Assembly (NCBI RefSeq): GCF_001043025.1
Contig: NZ_JYLD01000001.1
Coordinates: 124,001-188,000, forward strand
Direction of reading: 5' to 3'
Length of the DNA stretch: 64,000 nucleotides
From: Pseudomonas helleri
Lineage (GTDB): Bacteria > Pseudomonadota > Gammaproteobacteria > Pseudomonadales > Pseudomonadaceae
Positions 19,447 to 30,750 of the stretch are shown piece by piece. Position 1 is the stretch's first letter. Every line of letters starts with the position of its first letter. The translations under genes and the position numbers were made by a program. Below the pieces are notes generated by a model. The model did not search any database and was not told where the DNA came from. It saw only the letters and a program-made list of their open reading frames with translations.

Positions 19447-19947
19447 ATGTTGGTGATTCATCGCAAAGTCGAAACCCACCCCGTGTGGAGCGCCGAGCTT
19501 CATTTGAATTTCGAAGCCCGCAGCAAAAGTCGCCTGCGCTGCTTTAGCCATGAAGGCGAAGACGTTGGCCTGTTCCTTGAGCGCGGCCAGCCGCCGCTGC
19601 GTGACGGTGACTTTCTGCAAGCGCAGGACGGGCGCATCGTGCGCGTGTGCGCCAGCCCCGAAAAACTGCTGCACGTCACCTGCCCCAACGCCTTTGAACT
19701 GACCCGCGCCGCGTATCACCTGGGCAACCGCCACGTGGCCTTGCAAGTGGGTGATGGCTGGCTGCGCCTGCTCGACGATTACGTGCTCAAGGCCATGCTC
19801 GATCAACTGGGCGCGACCACCGAATCTATTGAAGCACCGTTCCAGCCAGAACATGGCGCCTACGGCGGCGGGCATCACCATTCACGGGCGGGCGAAGAAG
19901 ACTTCAACTACGCGCCGCGCCTGCATCAGTTTGGTGTGCGTTTGTGA
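19447..19947 (+). CDS. ureE: Urease accessory protein UreE (nickel metallochaperone)
   Basis: 166 residues, N-terminal peptide-binding domain and C-terminal metal-binding domain ending in a His-rich tail (GGGHHHSRAGEED...HQFG). UreE delivers nickel to the UreDFG-urease complex. The ATG at 19447 follows a GGAAG. The stop overlaps the ureF start by 4 bases. Confidence 0.95.
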   Translation: MLVIHRKVETHPVWSAELHLNFEARSKSRLRCFSHEGEDVGLFLERGQPPLRDGDFLQAQDGRIVRVCASPEKLLHVTCPNAFELTRAAYHLGNRHVALQVGDGWLRLLDDYVLKAMLDQLGATTESIEAPFQPEHGAYGGGHHHSRAGEEDFNYAPRLHQFGVRL

Positions 19948-20618
19948 ATCCGGCATGGGCGCTATTGCGCCTGGCCAGCCCGCAGTTGCCGATTGGCGGC
20001 TACAGCTATTCCCAAGGGCTGGAAATGGCCGTAGACGATGGCCGCGTCAACGACCCGATCACGGCGGCACGGTGGATCCGCGATCAGTTGCTGCTCAACC
20101 TTGCGCGCTTTGAAGCGCCGCTGTTGCTGGCCCATTGTCAGGCCGCCGCCGACCAGGACTGGAGCGCCTTGCAGCGTTTTTGCGACGAGCACCGCGCCAG
20201 CCGTGAAACCCGCGAGCTGCACCAGGAAAGCCGGCAAATGGGCTACTCGTTGCAGCAATTGCTCAACGGTTTGCCCGAACTGGACGACCCAGCCCGGCTG
20301 TTTCTCGCACAACAACACGAGCCGCATCTGGCCCTTGGCTGGGCATTGGCCGCGCGCGCCTGGGGCATCAGCCCACAAGACGCCCTCGCCGCCTGGCTGT
20401 GGAGCTGGCTGGAAAACCAATTGGCGGTGCTGATGAAAACCTTGCCGCTGGGCCAGCAAGCGGCTCAGCGCATGACCAGCGAGCTGTCGCCGACATTGCA
20501 GCAAGCCCAGCAGCACGCCAGCTCTCTCGATTTATCCCACTTGGGCAGCGCCGCTTTCGGCCTGTCTTTGGCAAGCATGGCCCACGAGCGCCAGTACAGC
20601 CGCCTGTTTCGTTCCTAG
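19944..20618 (+). CDS. ureF: Urease accessory protein UreF
   Basis: 224 residues, all-helical UreF family, with the opening LLRLASPQLPIGGYSYSQGLE typical of the family and WSWLENQLAVLMKTLPLGQQAAQRM in the C-terminal half. UreF joins UreD and UreG on apo-urease and gates nickel loading. Start is GTG at 19944, overlapping the ureE stop (GTGA), indicating translational coupling. Confidence 0.95.
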   Translation: MNPAWALLRLASPQLPIGGYSYSQGLEMAVDDGRVNDPITAARWIRDQLLLNLARFEAPLLLAHCQAAADQDWSALQRFCDEHRASRETRELHQESRQMGYSLQQLLNGLPELDDPARLFLAQQHEPHLALGWALAARAWGISPQDALAAWLWSWLENQLAVLMKTLPLGQQAAQRMTSELSPTLQQAQQHASSLDLSHLGSAAFGLSLASMAHERQYSRLFRS

Positions 20619-20627
20619 GAGAATGTA

Positions 20628-21239
20628 ATGAACACACACCCTTTGCGTGTCGGCATCGGTGGCCCGGTGGGCTCCGGCAAAACGGCGCTGACCCTGGCCC
20701 TGTGCCTGGCCCTGCGCGACAAATACAACCTGGCGGTGGTCACCAACGACATTTACACCCGCGAAGACGCTGATTTTCTGGTACGCAACGAGGCGTTGGC
20801 GCCTGAGCGCATCATCGGTGTCGAAACCGGCGGTTGCCCGCACACGGCCATCCGCGAAGACGCCTCGATCAACCTCGAAGCGGTAGACCAGTTGAACCGG
20901 CGTTTTCCGGGGCTGGATCTGATTCTGGTGGAATCGGGTGGGGATAACTTGTCTGCCACCTTCAGCCCGGAGCTGTCGGACCTGACCATCTACGTGATCG
21001 ACGTGTCGGCCGGGGACAAGTTACCGCGCAAGGGCGGGCCGGGGATCTGCAAGTCTGACTTGCTGGTGATCAACAAAATCGACCTCGCGCCGTTGGTGGG
21101 TGCGTCGCTGGAGCTGATGAACAGCGACACCACGCGCATGCGTAACGGCAAGCCGTTTGTGTTCAGCAACCAGAAGACCGGGCACGGCCTGGACACCATC
21201 GTGGCGTTTATCGAGAAACAGGGCCTGCTGGTGCCTTAA
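20628..21239 (+). CDS. ureG: Urease accessory GTPase UreG
   Basis: 203 residues, SIMIBI GTPase with P-loop [11 protein letters not shown], the nickel-binding CPH motif ([11 protein letters not shown]) and NKIDLA for guanine recognition. GTP hydrolysis drives nickel insertion into urease. AGGAGAATGTA precedes the ATG; 9 bases separate it from ureF. The urease structural genes and ureD are not in the window. Confidence 0.97.
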   Translation: MNTHPLRVGIGGPVGSGKTALTLALCLALRDKYNLAVVTNDIYTREDADFLVRNEALAPERIIGVETGGCPHTAIREDASINLEAVDQLNRRFPGLDLILVESGGDNLSATFSPELSDLTIYVIDVSAGDKLPRKGGPGICKSDLLVINKIDLAPLVGASLELMNSDTTRMRNGKPFVFSNQKTGHGLDTIVAFIEKQGLLVP

Positions 21240-21245
21240 ACCCTG

Positions 21246-21313
21246 TGTAGGAGCGAGCTTGCCTCGCGATCTTTTGATCGTTGAAAAGATCGCGAGGCAA
21301 GCTCGCTCCTACA
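21246..21313. repeat. REP/REPIN palindrome, type I
   Basis: Arms TGTAGGAGCGAGCTTGCCTC and GAGGCAAGCTCGCTCCTACA, directly after the ureG stop. Confidence 0.9.
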
Positions 21314-21373
21314 GAGTTCAGAATCACGGTGTATCATGTCGCGCAAACGCCCCAGCCGTGACGACGTCCGCCG

Positions 21374-22507
21374 ATGCCTGATGTAGCCAACTCCGCCTTT
21401 TCGCCAGAACTGACCGCAACCTTTGCGGCCGTGCAAGCACATTTCCGTCAGGTCATCGTGCCGCTGTGGCAAGGCCCCGGCTGGAACGCCGAACTGGCAC
21501 TGCCTTACGAGGCGCTCAGCCCCGCCCATCAACCGCTGCCTCCCCAGCGCTATCGCGCCATGGCCTGTGCACGCCAGTTGTATGTGTTTGCCAGCCTGAT
21601 CGACGACCCGGCGTTTCCGGCCGCCGCCGAGCGCGCGGCGGCGCTGTTCCGTTCATTGCAGAGCCACTTTCACGATGCCGAACACGGCGGCTGGTTCTAC
21701 AGCATCGACCCCCACGGCGCGCCGCTGGATCAACGCAAAGACCTGTACACCCACGCCTTCATCATCTTCGCCTGCGCCCATTACTGGGCCAAAGTGCGCG
21801 AGCCGCTGGTGGAGTCGGTGCTCAATGCCGCCCTGCAAGTGGTGCTTGAGCAGTTCAGTACGGGCAACGGTTTGTACGAAGCCAGCCTTGAGCAAGACTG
21901 GTCGTCACTGGGCAGCGGGCCGTTGCAGAACCCGTTGATGCACCTGGCCGAAGCCTTTTTGGCGACGCTGTCGGTGCGCGAAGACCCTACGGTACAGAGC
22001 GCACTGCTGGCACTGACCGACGGCATGCAACAGCACTTTATCGAGCCTGTGCATAACGTGATGCTGGAGAAGCCACGCGGTGCTGTGGATAACTGGTTTG
22101 AGCCGGGGCATCAGTTTGAATGGTTGTTCTTGCTGGCCTCGTCGCCGCTGCTGCGCGGCACCGCCCTGCATGGCTCGCTGGACCGCGCGTTTGGCTTTGC
22201 CGAGCAGGTCGGCGTAGACCCGCAGACCGGCGCGGTGTGCGGCATGCTGGCACCGGACGGAACCCTGCGTGATGGCACCCAGCGCATCTGGGCTCAGGCC
22301 GAGTACTTGCGCGCCCTGACCTTGCGCCCAGAGGGCGCCGAGCGTGTGCAGCGCCAATTGCTGGCATTGCAGCAGCGCTTTTTATACACAGGCGGCTGGT
22401 ACGAGTGCCGCGACGGCCAGGGCAACGTCAGCCGCGAAGACATGCCGTCGACCACGCCGTATCACCTGGCCACCTGCTACAGCGGGTTGGCGCAGTACAT
22501 AAGCTGA
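21374..22507 (+). CDS. AGE-family sugar epimerase/isomerase
   Basis: 377 residues, (alpha/alpha)6-barrel N-acylglucosamine 2-epimerase/mannose isomerase family. Typical motifs are present: DAEHGGWFYSID, KDLYTHAFIIFACAHY, WFEPGHQFEWLFLLA and WAQAEYLRAL, containing the family's conserved catalytic His and Glu residues. Relatives interconvert mannose/fructose, glucose/mannose or cellobiose ends; the substrate here cannot be read from sequence. Monocistronic, bracketed by REP elements of the two main types. Confidence 0.85.
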   Translation: MPDVANSAFSPELTATFAAVQAHFRQVIVPLWQGPGWNAELALPYEALSPAHQPLPPQRYRAMACARQLYVFASLIDDPAFPAAAERAAALFRSLQSHFHDAEHGGWFYSIDPHGAPLDQRKDLYTHAFIIFACAHYWAKVREPLVESVLNAALQVVLEQFSTGNGLYEASLEQDWSSLGSGPLQNPLMHLAEAFLATLSVREDPTVQSALLALTDGMQQHFIEPVHNVMLEKPRGAVDNWFEPGHQFEWLFLLASSPLLRGTALHGSLDRAFGFAEQVGVDPQTGAVCGMLAPDGTLRDGTQRIWAQAEYLRALTLRPEGAERVQRQLLALQQRFLYTGGWYECRDGQGNVSREDMPSTTPYHLATCYSGLAQYIS

Positions 22508-22517
22508 CACTTCACCC

Positions 22518-22604
22518 TGTGGGAGCGGGCTTGCTCGCGATGCGAACGACGCGGTTTGTCAGACAGACCACGCTGATTTCATCGCGAGCAAGCCCGCTCC
22601 CACA
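22518..22604. repeat. REP/REPIN palindrome, type II
   Basis: Arms TGTGGGAGCGGGCTTGCTCG and CGAGCAAGCCCGCTCCCACA between the convergent AGE and CDF genes. Confidence 0.9.
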
Positions 22605-22626
22605 TTAAAAGATCATCAAACCCAGG

Positions 22627-23532
22627 TTACGCAATCCACTTGCGATCCCCGGTAAAGCTGATGGTCAGCCAGCGTGCACTGTCAGCCGTGCCCAGCATGC
22701 CCGAGATTTCTTCACGCAGTGCATCCAGGGTCTGCACACCGGCAAGTGGATAACCCGCCGGCAACACAATGTGGATCTCGATAAAACGCGCCCGCCCGTG
22801 CTTTTGCACATAGGTTTTGTAGCCTTCAAAACCATGCCGCGCCGAGACGGCTTCGAGCACATCACGCACCTTGTCATCCAGCGCGTCCGGGGCGATGCCC
22901 AGTACGTCGCGCAAGGCAGGCCGGAGGATTTTGAACGCCGGTGCGAGCATGCTGAGCGCCAGCAAGATCAAGATCGCCGGGTCCACGTACGCCGCCCACT
23001 GTGCATAACCTTGCTGCTTGAGCACCAAAGCGGTGACGAAACTTATCAACAGCCCCGCCGACAACATGGCGTCGACCAGCCAACTGATGTTGTCGAACTG
23101 GATCAAGGTTGATTTGAGGGTGCGGTTTTTGTGGCGGATCCAGAAGTAGTAGCCGAATTCGACGACGGTAAATACCGCGGCGTAGACGATCACCAGCCCC
23201 AACTCGATATCGCGCCCGCCATTGATGATGCCGAACACGCCGTTGAGAAAGGCGTAGATCGCGATCAACAGCAAAAAGCTGCCTTCGATCAACAACACCA
23301 TGGGTTCAAGGTGCCAGAAGCCGAACTGGAAACGCTGGTTACTTTCTTTGGCGATCAGCTGCGCGGTTATCAGCATCAGCACTTTGATGAAGGTCGCGAT
23401 CAGCGAGAAAAAGCCATCGAACAAGATGGATTGCGACCCCGAAACGAAGCCGGTCACGATGCCGGCAATGGCCACCGCGAACATTAGAACGGTTGATTGT
23501 TTGAGCAGTTGCTGCTCACCACGGTTACTCAC
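22627..23532 (-). CDS. Cation diffusion facilitator (CDF) family transporter
   Basis: 301 residues, six transmembrane helices and a C-terminal cytoplasmic domain. Candidate metal site residues are Asp in helix 2 (SILFDGFFSL) and DNISWLVDAML in helix 5. The helix 2/5 pattern differs from the classic HxxxD/HxxxD of zinc exporters, so the cation is uncertain (possibly iron or manganese). Monocistronic; start at ATG 23532. Confidence 0.85.
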   Translation of the reverse strand: MSNRGEQQLLKQSTVLMFAVAIAGIVTGFVSGSQSILFDGFFSLIATFIKVLMLITAQLIAKESNQRFQFGFWHLEPMVLLIEGSFLLLIAIYAFLNGVFGIINGGRDIELGLVIVYAAVFTVVEFGYYFWIRHKNRTLKSTLIQFDNISWLVDAMLSAGLLISFVTALVLKQQGYAQWAAYVDPAILILLALSMLAPAFKILRPALRDVLGIAPDALDDKVRDVLEAVSARHGFEGYKTYVQKHGRARFIEIHIVLPAGYPLAGVQTLDALREEISGMLGTADSARWLTISFTGDRKWIA

Positions 23533-23601
23533 ACAAACTCCTTTCAGCCCGGTTGAATGCGACCTCTTGGGGAGGTCGCGGGTAGGCTGGCAGGCGCCAG
23601 T

Positions 23602-24369
23602 TTACTCCTTGGCGCGGCGCTCGATGGCAAAACCGCTCCACGACTGGGTGACCGGCATCAGTTCCAGACGGTTGATATTGATGTGCGCCGGGGTGTTGAG
23701 CACCCAGAAAATCGTCTCGGCAATGTCTTGCGGCTGGATCGGCTCGGCCCCTTGGTAGGTCGCGTCGTAACGCGCCTGGTCACCGGCAAAACGCACCAGC
23801 GAGAACTCGCTTTCACACAGGCCTGGCTCAACGTTGCTGACGCGAACGCCGGTGCCCTGCAAATCGCAGCGCAGGTTCAGCGAGAACTGTTTCACGAACG
23901 CTTTGGTGCCGCCGTACACGTGGCTGCCCGGGTACGGGTAGCTGCCCGCCACGGAACCCAGGTTGACGATACCGGCACCCCGGCCGTAGGCGATCAGGCG
24001 CGGCAGCAGCAGGCGGGTGGTGTAGATCAGGCCCTTGATGTTGGTGTCGACCATGGTTTCCCAATCGTCGAGGTCGCACTTGGGCGCCGGGTCTGTGCCC
24101 AGGGCCAGACCTGCGTTGTTGATAAGTCCGCGCAGCTTGCTGAACGAAGGCGGCAGGTTGGCAATGGCATCCTCCATGGCGGCACGATCACGCACATCCA
24201 CCACCAGGCCATGCACTTCGGTGTACTGGGACAGTTCTTCGCACAACGCGTTCAGGCGCTCTTCGCGGCGGCCAGTCAGGACCAGCTTCCAGCCGGCTTG
24301 GGCAAATTTGCGCGCACACGCCTCACCAAATCCGGAGGTAGCGCCGGTAATAAACAACGTGGAAGTCAT
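23602..24369 (-). CDS. SDR-family NAD(P)-dependent oxidoreductase (YdfG-like)
   Basis: 255 residues, classical short-chain dehydrogenase. Visible motifs: cofactor motif TGATSGFG (TGxxxGxG type), INNAG, catalytic Ser in NLGSVAGSYPYPG and the catalytic YxxxK as YGGTK. Length and sequence resemble YdfG, the 3-hydroxy acid/malonic semialdehyde dehydrogenase. Start chosen at ATG 24369 with AAGGAGAACACG upstream. Confidence 0.88.
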   Translation of the reverse strand: MTSTLFITGATSGFGEACARKFAQAGWKLVLTGRREERLNALCEELSQYTEVHGLVVDVRDRAAMEDAIANLPPSFSKLRGLINNAGLALGTDPAPKCDLDDWETMVDTNIKGLIYTTRLLLPRLIAYGRGAGIVNLGSVAGSYPYPGSHVYGGTKAFVKQFSLNLRCDLQGTGVRVSNVEPGLCESEFSLVRFAGDQARYDATYQGAEPIQPQDIAETIFWVLNTPAHININRLELMPVTQSWSGFAIERRAKE

Positions 24370-25028
24370 CGTGTTCTCCTTGGCTGGCGGGCTCGGGCCG
24401 CCGTTGAAATAAGATCCACAGCAGAATGCCCGGCTCAAGAGTCAGCAGCAAGGCCGAGAATTTGTACAAAAAACAACCAAACCTTTGCAGGCCACGGTCT
24501 GTATGGTCTAGCGCTGTTTACACTCATCTTATCCACAGGCCCGCCCACAGTCTTTGGGGGCAACTCGAATGGCGCAAAAGCCTTTGTGCACAAGGCCTGT
24601 AGCGCAGCTTGAAGTGTTTTTAACTTGACCTGCACACACCCGGCATGCAAATGCCCCAAAAGAGTGCAGAACCGTTACAGCACAACGATAGCCACAAGCC
24701 AGTCATTACGCCGTCTGCCGCGTTCTTTCCAGAGTTTAATCACAGACTTATCCACAGGTTGGTGACAGCATTTTAAAACACCGCATATGCCAATAAACCT
24801 GTTGACAAATAACGCAGCACATCCAGCAAAAACCGCTGATCAAAAAACAACCACAGCGCTGAAAGCCTTGTATAACGTGGTCTTCAGCCAACTACTCCCA
24901 CGTTACCCACAGCCGCCTCCACAGCAAACGGGGACAAGTCAAAATGATGACAAAACAGGGATTTATCGCGTCTATATGTCGCGCTTTAGTAGGGTTGCAA
25001 TATTGTTTTCCACAATTTGCAGCAACCC
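24370..25028. other. AT-rich non-coding stretch with DnaA-box-like sites
   Basis: About 660 bases without a convincing gene, visibly lower in GC than the surroundings. It has two perfect TTATCCACA DnaA boxes (24529-24537, 24748-24756) and two near matches (TTACCCACA at 24903-24911, TTTTCCACA at 25006-25014), all in the same orientation. The last lies inside a hairpin-like GGGTTGC...GCAACCC. No replication gene is near, so the role is unknown. Confidence 0.5.
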
Positions 25029-25096
25029 TGTAGGAGCGAGCTTGCCTCGCGATCTTTTAAAAGATCAAAAGATCGCGAGGCAAGCTCGCTCCTACA
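25029..25096. repeat. REP/REPIN palindrome, type I
   Basis: Arms TGTAGGAGCGAGCTTGCCTC and GAGGCAAGCTCGCTCCTACA, at the 3' end of the Liv transporter operon. Confidence 0.9.
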
Positions 25097-25111
25097 GTGA
25101 GGTAGGGTTGC

Positions 25112-25828
25112 TTAATGCCCGCCCAGATAAGCGTTGCGCACTTCTTCGTTGCTCAGCAGGTCCTTGCCGGTGCCGGTCAGGCGAATTTCGCCGTTGACCA
25201 TCACGTAGGCGCGGTCGGATAAACGCAAGGCGTGGTTGGCGTTTTGCTCCACCAGAAAGATGGTCATGCCGGTCTTGGCCAGTTCTCGCAGGGTGGCAAA
25301 GATCTGTTTCACCACAATCGGCGCCAGCCCCAGGCTCGGTTCATCCAGCAACAGCAACTTGGGCCGGCTCATCAACGCCCGGGCGATGGCGAGCATTTGC
25401 TGCTCGCCGCCCGACATGGTCATGGCCCGCTGGGTGCGCCGCTCCTTGAGCCGCGGAAACAGCTCGAACATGCGCTGCATGTCTTCGCTGGCGTGCTTGT
25501 CACCAATGGGGATGGTGCCCATCAGCAGGTTTTCTTCCACGGTCATGTCCGGAAACACGCGCCGCCCTTCTGGCGATTGGGCAATGCCGTTGGAGGCGAT
25601 GTAGTGCGAGGACTTCTGGGTTATGTCCACGCCCCGGTACAGAATCTGCCCGCCGCTGGCGCGGGGCTGACCAAAGATCGACATCAGCAGCGTCGACTTG
25701 CCCGCGCCGTTGGAGCCGATCAGGCTCACGGTTTCGCCCTCTTCGATGTGCAGCGAGACTTTTTTCAGGGCCTGAATCGGCCCGTAATGCACATCCAGCT
25801 CCTTGAGTTCGAGGATCGTGCTCGTCAT
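25112..25828 (-). CDS. livF: Branched-chain amino acid ABC transporter ATPase LivF
   Basis: 238 residues. ABC ATPase with Walker A GSNGAGKST, signature MSGGEQQMLAIARAL, Walker B LLLLDEPSLGL and the switch His in VEQNANHA. Last gene of the livHMGF operon; its ATG overlaps the livG stop by 4 bases. It powers uptake of branched-chain or other hydrophobic/acidic amino acids with LivG. Confidence 0.95.
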   Translation of the reverse strand: MTSTILELKELDVHYGPIQALKKVSLHIEEGETVSLIGSNGAGKSTLLMSIFGQPRASGGQILYRGVDITQKSSHYIASNGIAQSPEGRRVFPDMTVEENLLMGTIPIGDKHASEDMQRMFELFPRLKERRTQRAMTMSGGEQQMLAIARALMSRPKLLLLDEPSLGLAPIVVKQIFATLRELAKTGMTIFLVEQNANHALRLSDRAYVMVNGEIRLTGTGKDLLSNEEVRNAYLGGH

Positions 25829-26711
25829 ATCAGCTCCTCTTCGTCAGCACCCAGATAGGCTGCAATCACTTTGGGGTCGTTGCGGATCGCTTCCGGCCCG
25901 CCCTCGGCGATCACGTTGCCGTGGTCGAGCACCACGATGTGATCAGAAATACTCATGACCATGCCCATGTCGTGCTCAATCAGGACCACCGTCAGGTCGT
26001 GTTCATCGCGCAGCAGGCGAATCATCGCACTCAAGGCTTCGGTTTCCTGGGGGTTGAGCCCGGCAGCAGGCTCGTCGAGGCAAATGATCTGCGGCCGCGT
26101 GCACATGGCCCGGGCGATTTCCAGGCGCCGCTGCTGACCGTACGACAATTCACCGGCCAGCCGGTTGGCGCAGTCGACCAGATCAACCACTTCCAGCCAG
26201 TAAAACGCATGGTCGAGGGCATCGCTTTCGGATTTACGATACCCCTTGGTGTTGAGGATGCCCGCCAGCAGGTTGCGGTTGACCCACATGTGCTGCGCCA
26301 CCAGCAGGTTTTCCAGCACGGACATTTCCTTGAACAGGCGAATGTTCTGGAAGGTACGGGCCAGCCCTGCGCGGTTAACCAAATGGGTGCCGCCGAACAT
26401 TTTGTAGAACAGGCGGCTGGAAAAGGTTTTCGGTGAAACAAAGTCGCTGAGCTTGAACGGCTCGCCCAACAGTTTGATCACGTTGGTATGGGCGCCACGG
26501 GCGGTGATTTCGATCTTGCCGCCGGTGGCTTTGTAAAACCCGGTCAGGCAGTTAAACACCGTGGTTTTGCCCGCGCCGTTCGGGCCGATCAAGGCAAAGA
26601 TCGAGTTACGTTTGACCTTGAGGCTGACGTCACTCAAGGCTTTGATACCACCAAAATGCATCATCAGTTTGTCGACCGAGAGCACCACGTCTTTGTCCAT
26701 CAAAGGCTTGC

Positions 26712-26715
<4 letters not shown>
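25825..26715 (-). CDS. livG: Branched-chain amino acid ABC transporter ATPase LivG
   Basis: 296 residues. Walker A GPNGAGKTT, signature LSYGQQRRLEIARAM, Walker B IICLDEPAAGL and VLIEHDMGMVM. It has the HAAT-family insertion between Walker A and the signature, so it is longer than LivF. The start overlaps the livM stop (ATGA). Confidence 0.95.
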
Positions 26716-27995
<1,280 letters not shown>

Positions 27996-27997
27996 AC

Positions 27998-28912
<915 letters not shown>

Positions 28913-29012
28913 AACGCAATCTCACGCAGTTGAGCGATTGCGCAAACTCGCGCCCGCCACACCGCCAAAAGCGGCCTGGATGGTTGATGCCGGCCCGTTA
29001 ACGCGTATCACC

Positions 29013-29100
29013 TGTGGGAGCGGGCTTGCCCGCGATGGTATCGACGCGGTTCAACACAAAGACCGCATCGCCTGTATCGCTGGCAAGCCAGGCTCCCACA
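29013..29100. repeat. REP/REPIN palindrome, type II (slightly degenerate right arm)
   Basis: Left arm TGTGGGAGCGGGCTTGCCCG; right arm reads GGCAAGCCAGGCTCCCACA with changes. It lies in the 339-bp gap between the binding-protein gene and livH, where such elements often protect upstream mRNA and let the binding protein be made in excess. Apart from this element I see no gene in the gap. Confidence 0.85.
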
Positions 29101-29251
29101 GGTTTTTTGCTGCATTTAAAACAGCGTTCGCTTAACTGACAGGTATTAACCTGGGTGGTGCGGTTTACGCAGCTCCTGGAAAAAAGGCAGGTTGTGCAGA
29201 CTCATTCCCGCCTGAACGGACGCAAAGCGCCGTTCAAGCGAGCAGCTCATC

Positions 29252-30388
29252 TCACTTCTGCTGTTCCAGTTGGTGGTACTTGCCGTCTTTGTCCCACTGG
29301 TAAACCACGTAGTCAGAGACTTTGAGGTCGCCTTTGGCGTCCCACTCTTTCTTGCCCATGACGGTGGCAACAGGGTTGGCCTTGAGCCACTTGGCGGCGT
29401 CTTCACCTTTGTTGGATTTGGCGCCATTGAAGGCATCCGCCAGGGCCTGGAGGGAAGCGTAGGCGTACAGGGTGTAGCCTTCTGGCTCTTTGCCGGCTTT
29501 ACGGAACTCTTCGACCACGGCCTTGCTGTCCGGCAGCAGGCGCGGGTCGGCGCCGAAGGTCATGTACACGCCGTCAACGTACTGTTTGCCGCCTGCGGTG
29601 GAGACCAGTTCGTCGGTGACCACGCCATCGTCAGACATGAACTTCACGTCCTTGAGGCCCGCTTCACGCAGTTGACGCACCAGCGGGCCGGCTTCCGGGT
29701 GCAGACCGCCGAAATAAACGACGTCGGCGCCGGACGCGCGGATTTTGGTGACCAGGGCGCTGAAGTCTTTCTCGCCACGGGTCAGGCCCTCTTCAAGCAC
29801 CGGCTTGACGCCGCGCTTGGTCAACTGCGCGCTAGTGGCGTCAGCCAGGCCTTTACCGTAGGTGTCCTTGTCGTTGATGACCGCGACCTTCTTGCCCTTG
29901 AGCACATCGACAATGTAGTCCCCGGCCACAATGCCTTGCTGGTCATCACGCCCGCACATGCGGAACACCGCGTCCAGGCCACGCTCAGTCACCTGCGGGT
30001 TGGTGGAGCCCGGCGTGATCATGATCACGCCCGCGTCGGCATACACCTCAGACGCCGGAATGGTGTTGGAGGAGCAGAAATGGCCGATCACCCCGGCGAC
30101 CTTGTCCTGATCGACCAACCGGTTGGCCACCGCCACTGCCTGTTTGGGCTCGCAAGCATCGTCACCGGCCACCAGGACGATTTTCTCGCCGTTGATCCCG
30201 CCCTTGGCGTTTATAACCTCAGCCGCCGCCTTCGCCCCGGTCATGTATTGCTCGCCAAATGCCGCGTTGGCGCCGGTCATCGGCCCCGCTACACCGATTT
30301 TCACATCGGCCTGAACAAACGAAGAAACGCCCAACGCGGCCGCTACCGCGAGAGCCAGAAAACCTTTCTTGTAGAACGTCTGCGACAT
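29252..30388 (-). CDS. Branched-chain amino acid ABC transporter substrate-binding protein (LivK/LivJ family)
   Basis: 378 residues with a Sec signal peptide (FLALAVAAALGVSSFVQA). Type I periplasmic binding fold, including GVAGPMTGANAAFGEQ, GDDACEPKQAVAVANRLV and VIGHFCSSNTIPASEVY, the ligand-pocket region of Leu/Ile/Val-binding proteins. From memory it is closer to the PA4913-type protein than to BraC, so I leave out the braC name. Start at ATG 30388. It would deliver ligand to LivHMGF. Confidence 0.92.
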   Translation of the reverse strand: MSQTFYKKGFLALAVAAALGVSSFVQADVKIGVAGPMTGANAAFGEQYMTGAKAAAEVINAKGGINGEKIVLVAGDDACEPKQAVAVANRLVDQDKVAGVIGHFCSSNTIPASEVYADAGVIMITPGSTNPQVTERGLDAVFRMCGRDDQQGIVAGDYIVDVLKGKKVAVINDKDTYGKGLADATSAQLTKRGVKPVLEEGLTRGEKDFSALVTKIRASGADVVYFGGLHPEAGPLVRQLREAGLKDVKFMSDDGVVTDELVSTAGGKQYVDGVYMTFGADPRLLPDSKAVVEEFRKAGKEPEGYTLYAYASLQALADAFNGAKSNKGEDAAKWLKANPVATVMGKKEWDAKGDLKVSDYVVYQWDKDGKYHQLEQQK

Positions 30389-30750
30389 GAGGTGGTGCTC
30401 CTGAGTTTTTTTAGTTGGCACTGCGACTTCACATAAAGCGCTGAGCAAGGCGCGTGCCATTGGTTTTTTATTCTGGGAAAAGCCGTTGTTTTATTGTTAT
30501 GTCGACTGTTTCGGGCCCTTTTTCATTGGGCGTGCAACCGTCTAAACCGAGGAAGGTAAAACCGTTTATGTGTTTAAAGCGCCACCAGGCTCAACACACG
30601 TTGCAACCGGGTTGCGCCAGCCTTGGCATTCTCCTTGTAACCCATCGCGTCACCGATCTGCACACTCGCGGTGCATCACTGCTACATGGCGCACCACCTG
30701 AGGCTAGTCGCTGTTCGCGCAAACGTCGTGCTGGCGATTAAATATCACGC
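30389..30750. other. Non-coding gap upstream of the binding-protein gene
   Basis: 362 bases between the binding-protein gene and the amaA stop. It should hold the operon promoter and leader. I see A/T-rich patches near 30470-30510 but no recognisable operator, RNA or credible ORF. Confidence 0.4.

Noticed and set aside
24370..25028. Chromosomal replication origin
   Set aside because: DnaA boxes are present, but dnaA, dnaN, rpmH and gidA are absent and there are no clear AT-rich 13-mers in tandem.
24787..25197. 136-codon frame in the AT-rich gap
   Set aside because: It reads through a REP palindrome and into the antisense of livF; no recognisable domain.
30454..30741. 95-codon frame upstream of the Liv binding-protein gene
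   Set aside because: No plausible ribosome binding site, odd composition and no similarity that I recognise; it lies in the promoter region of the opposite strand.
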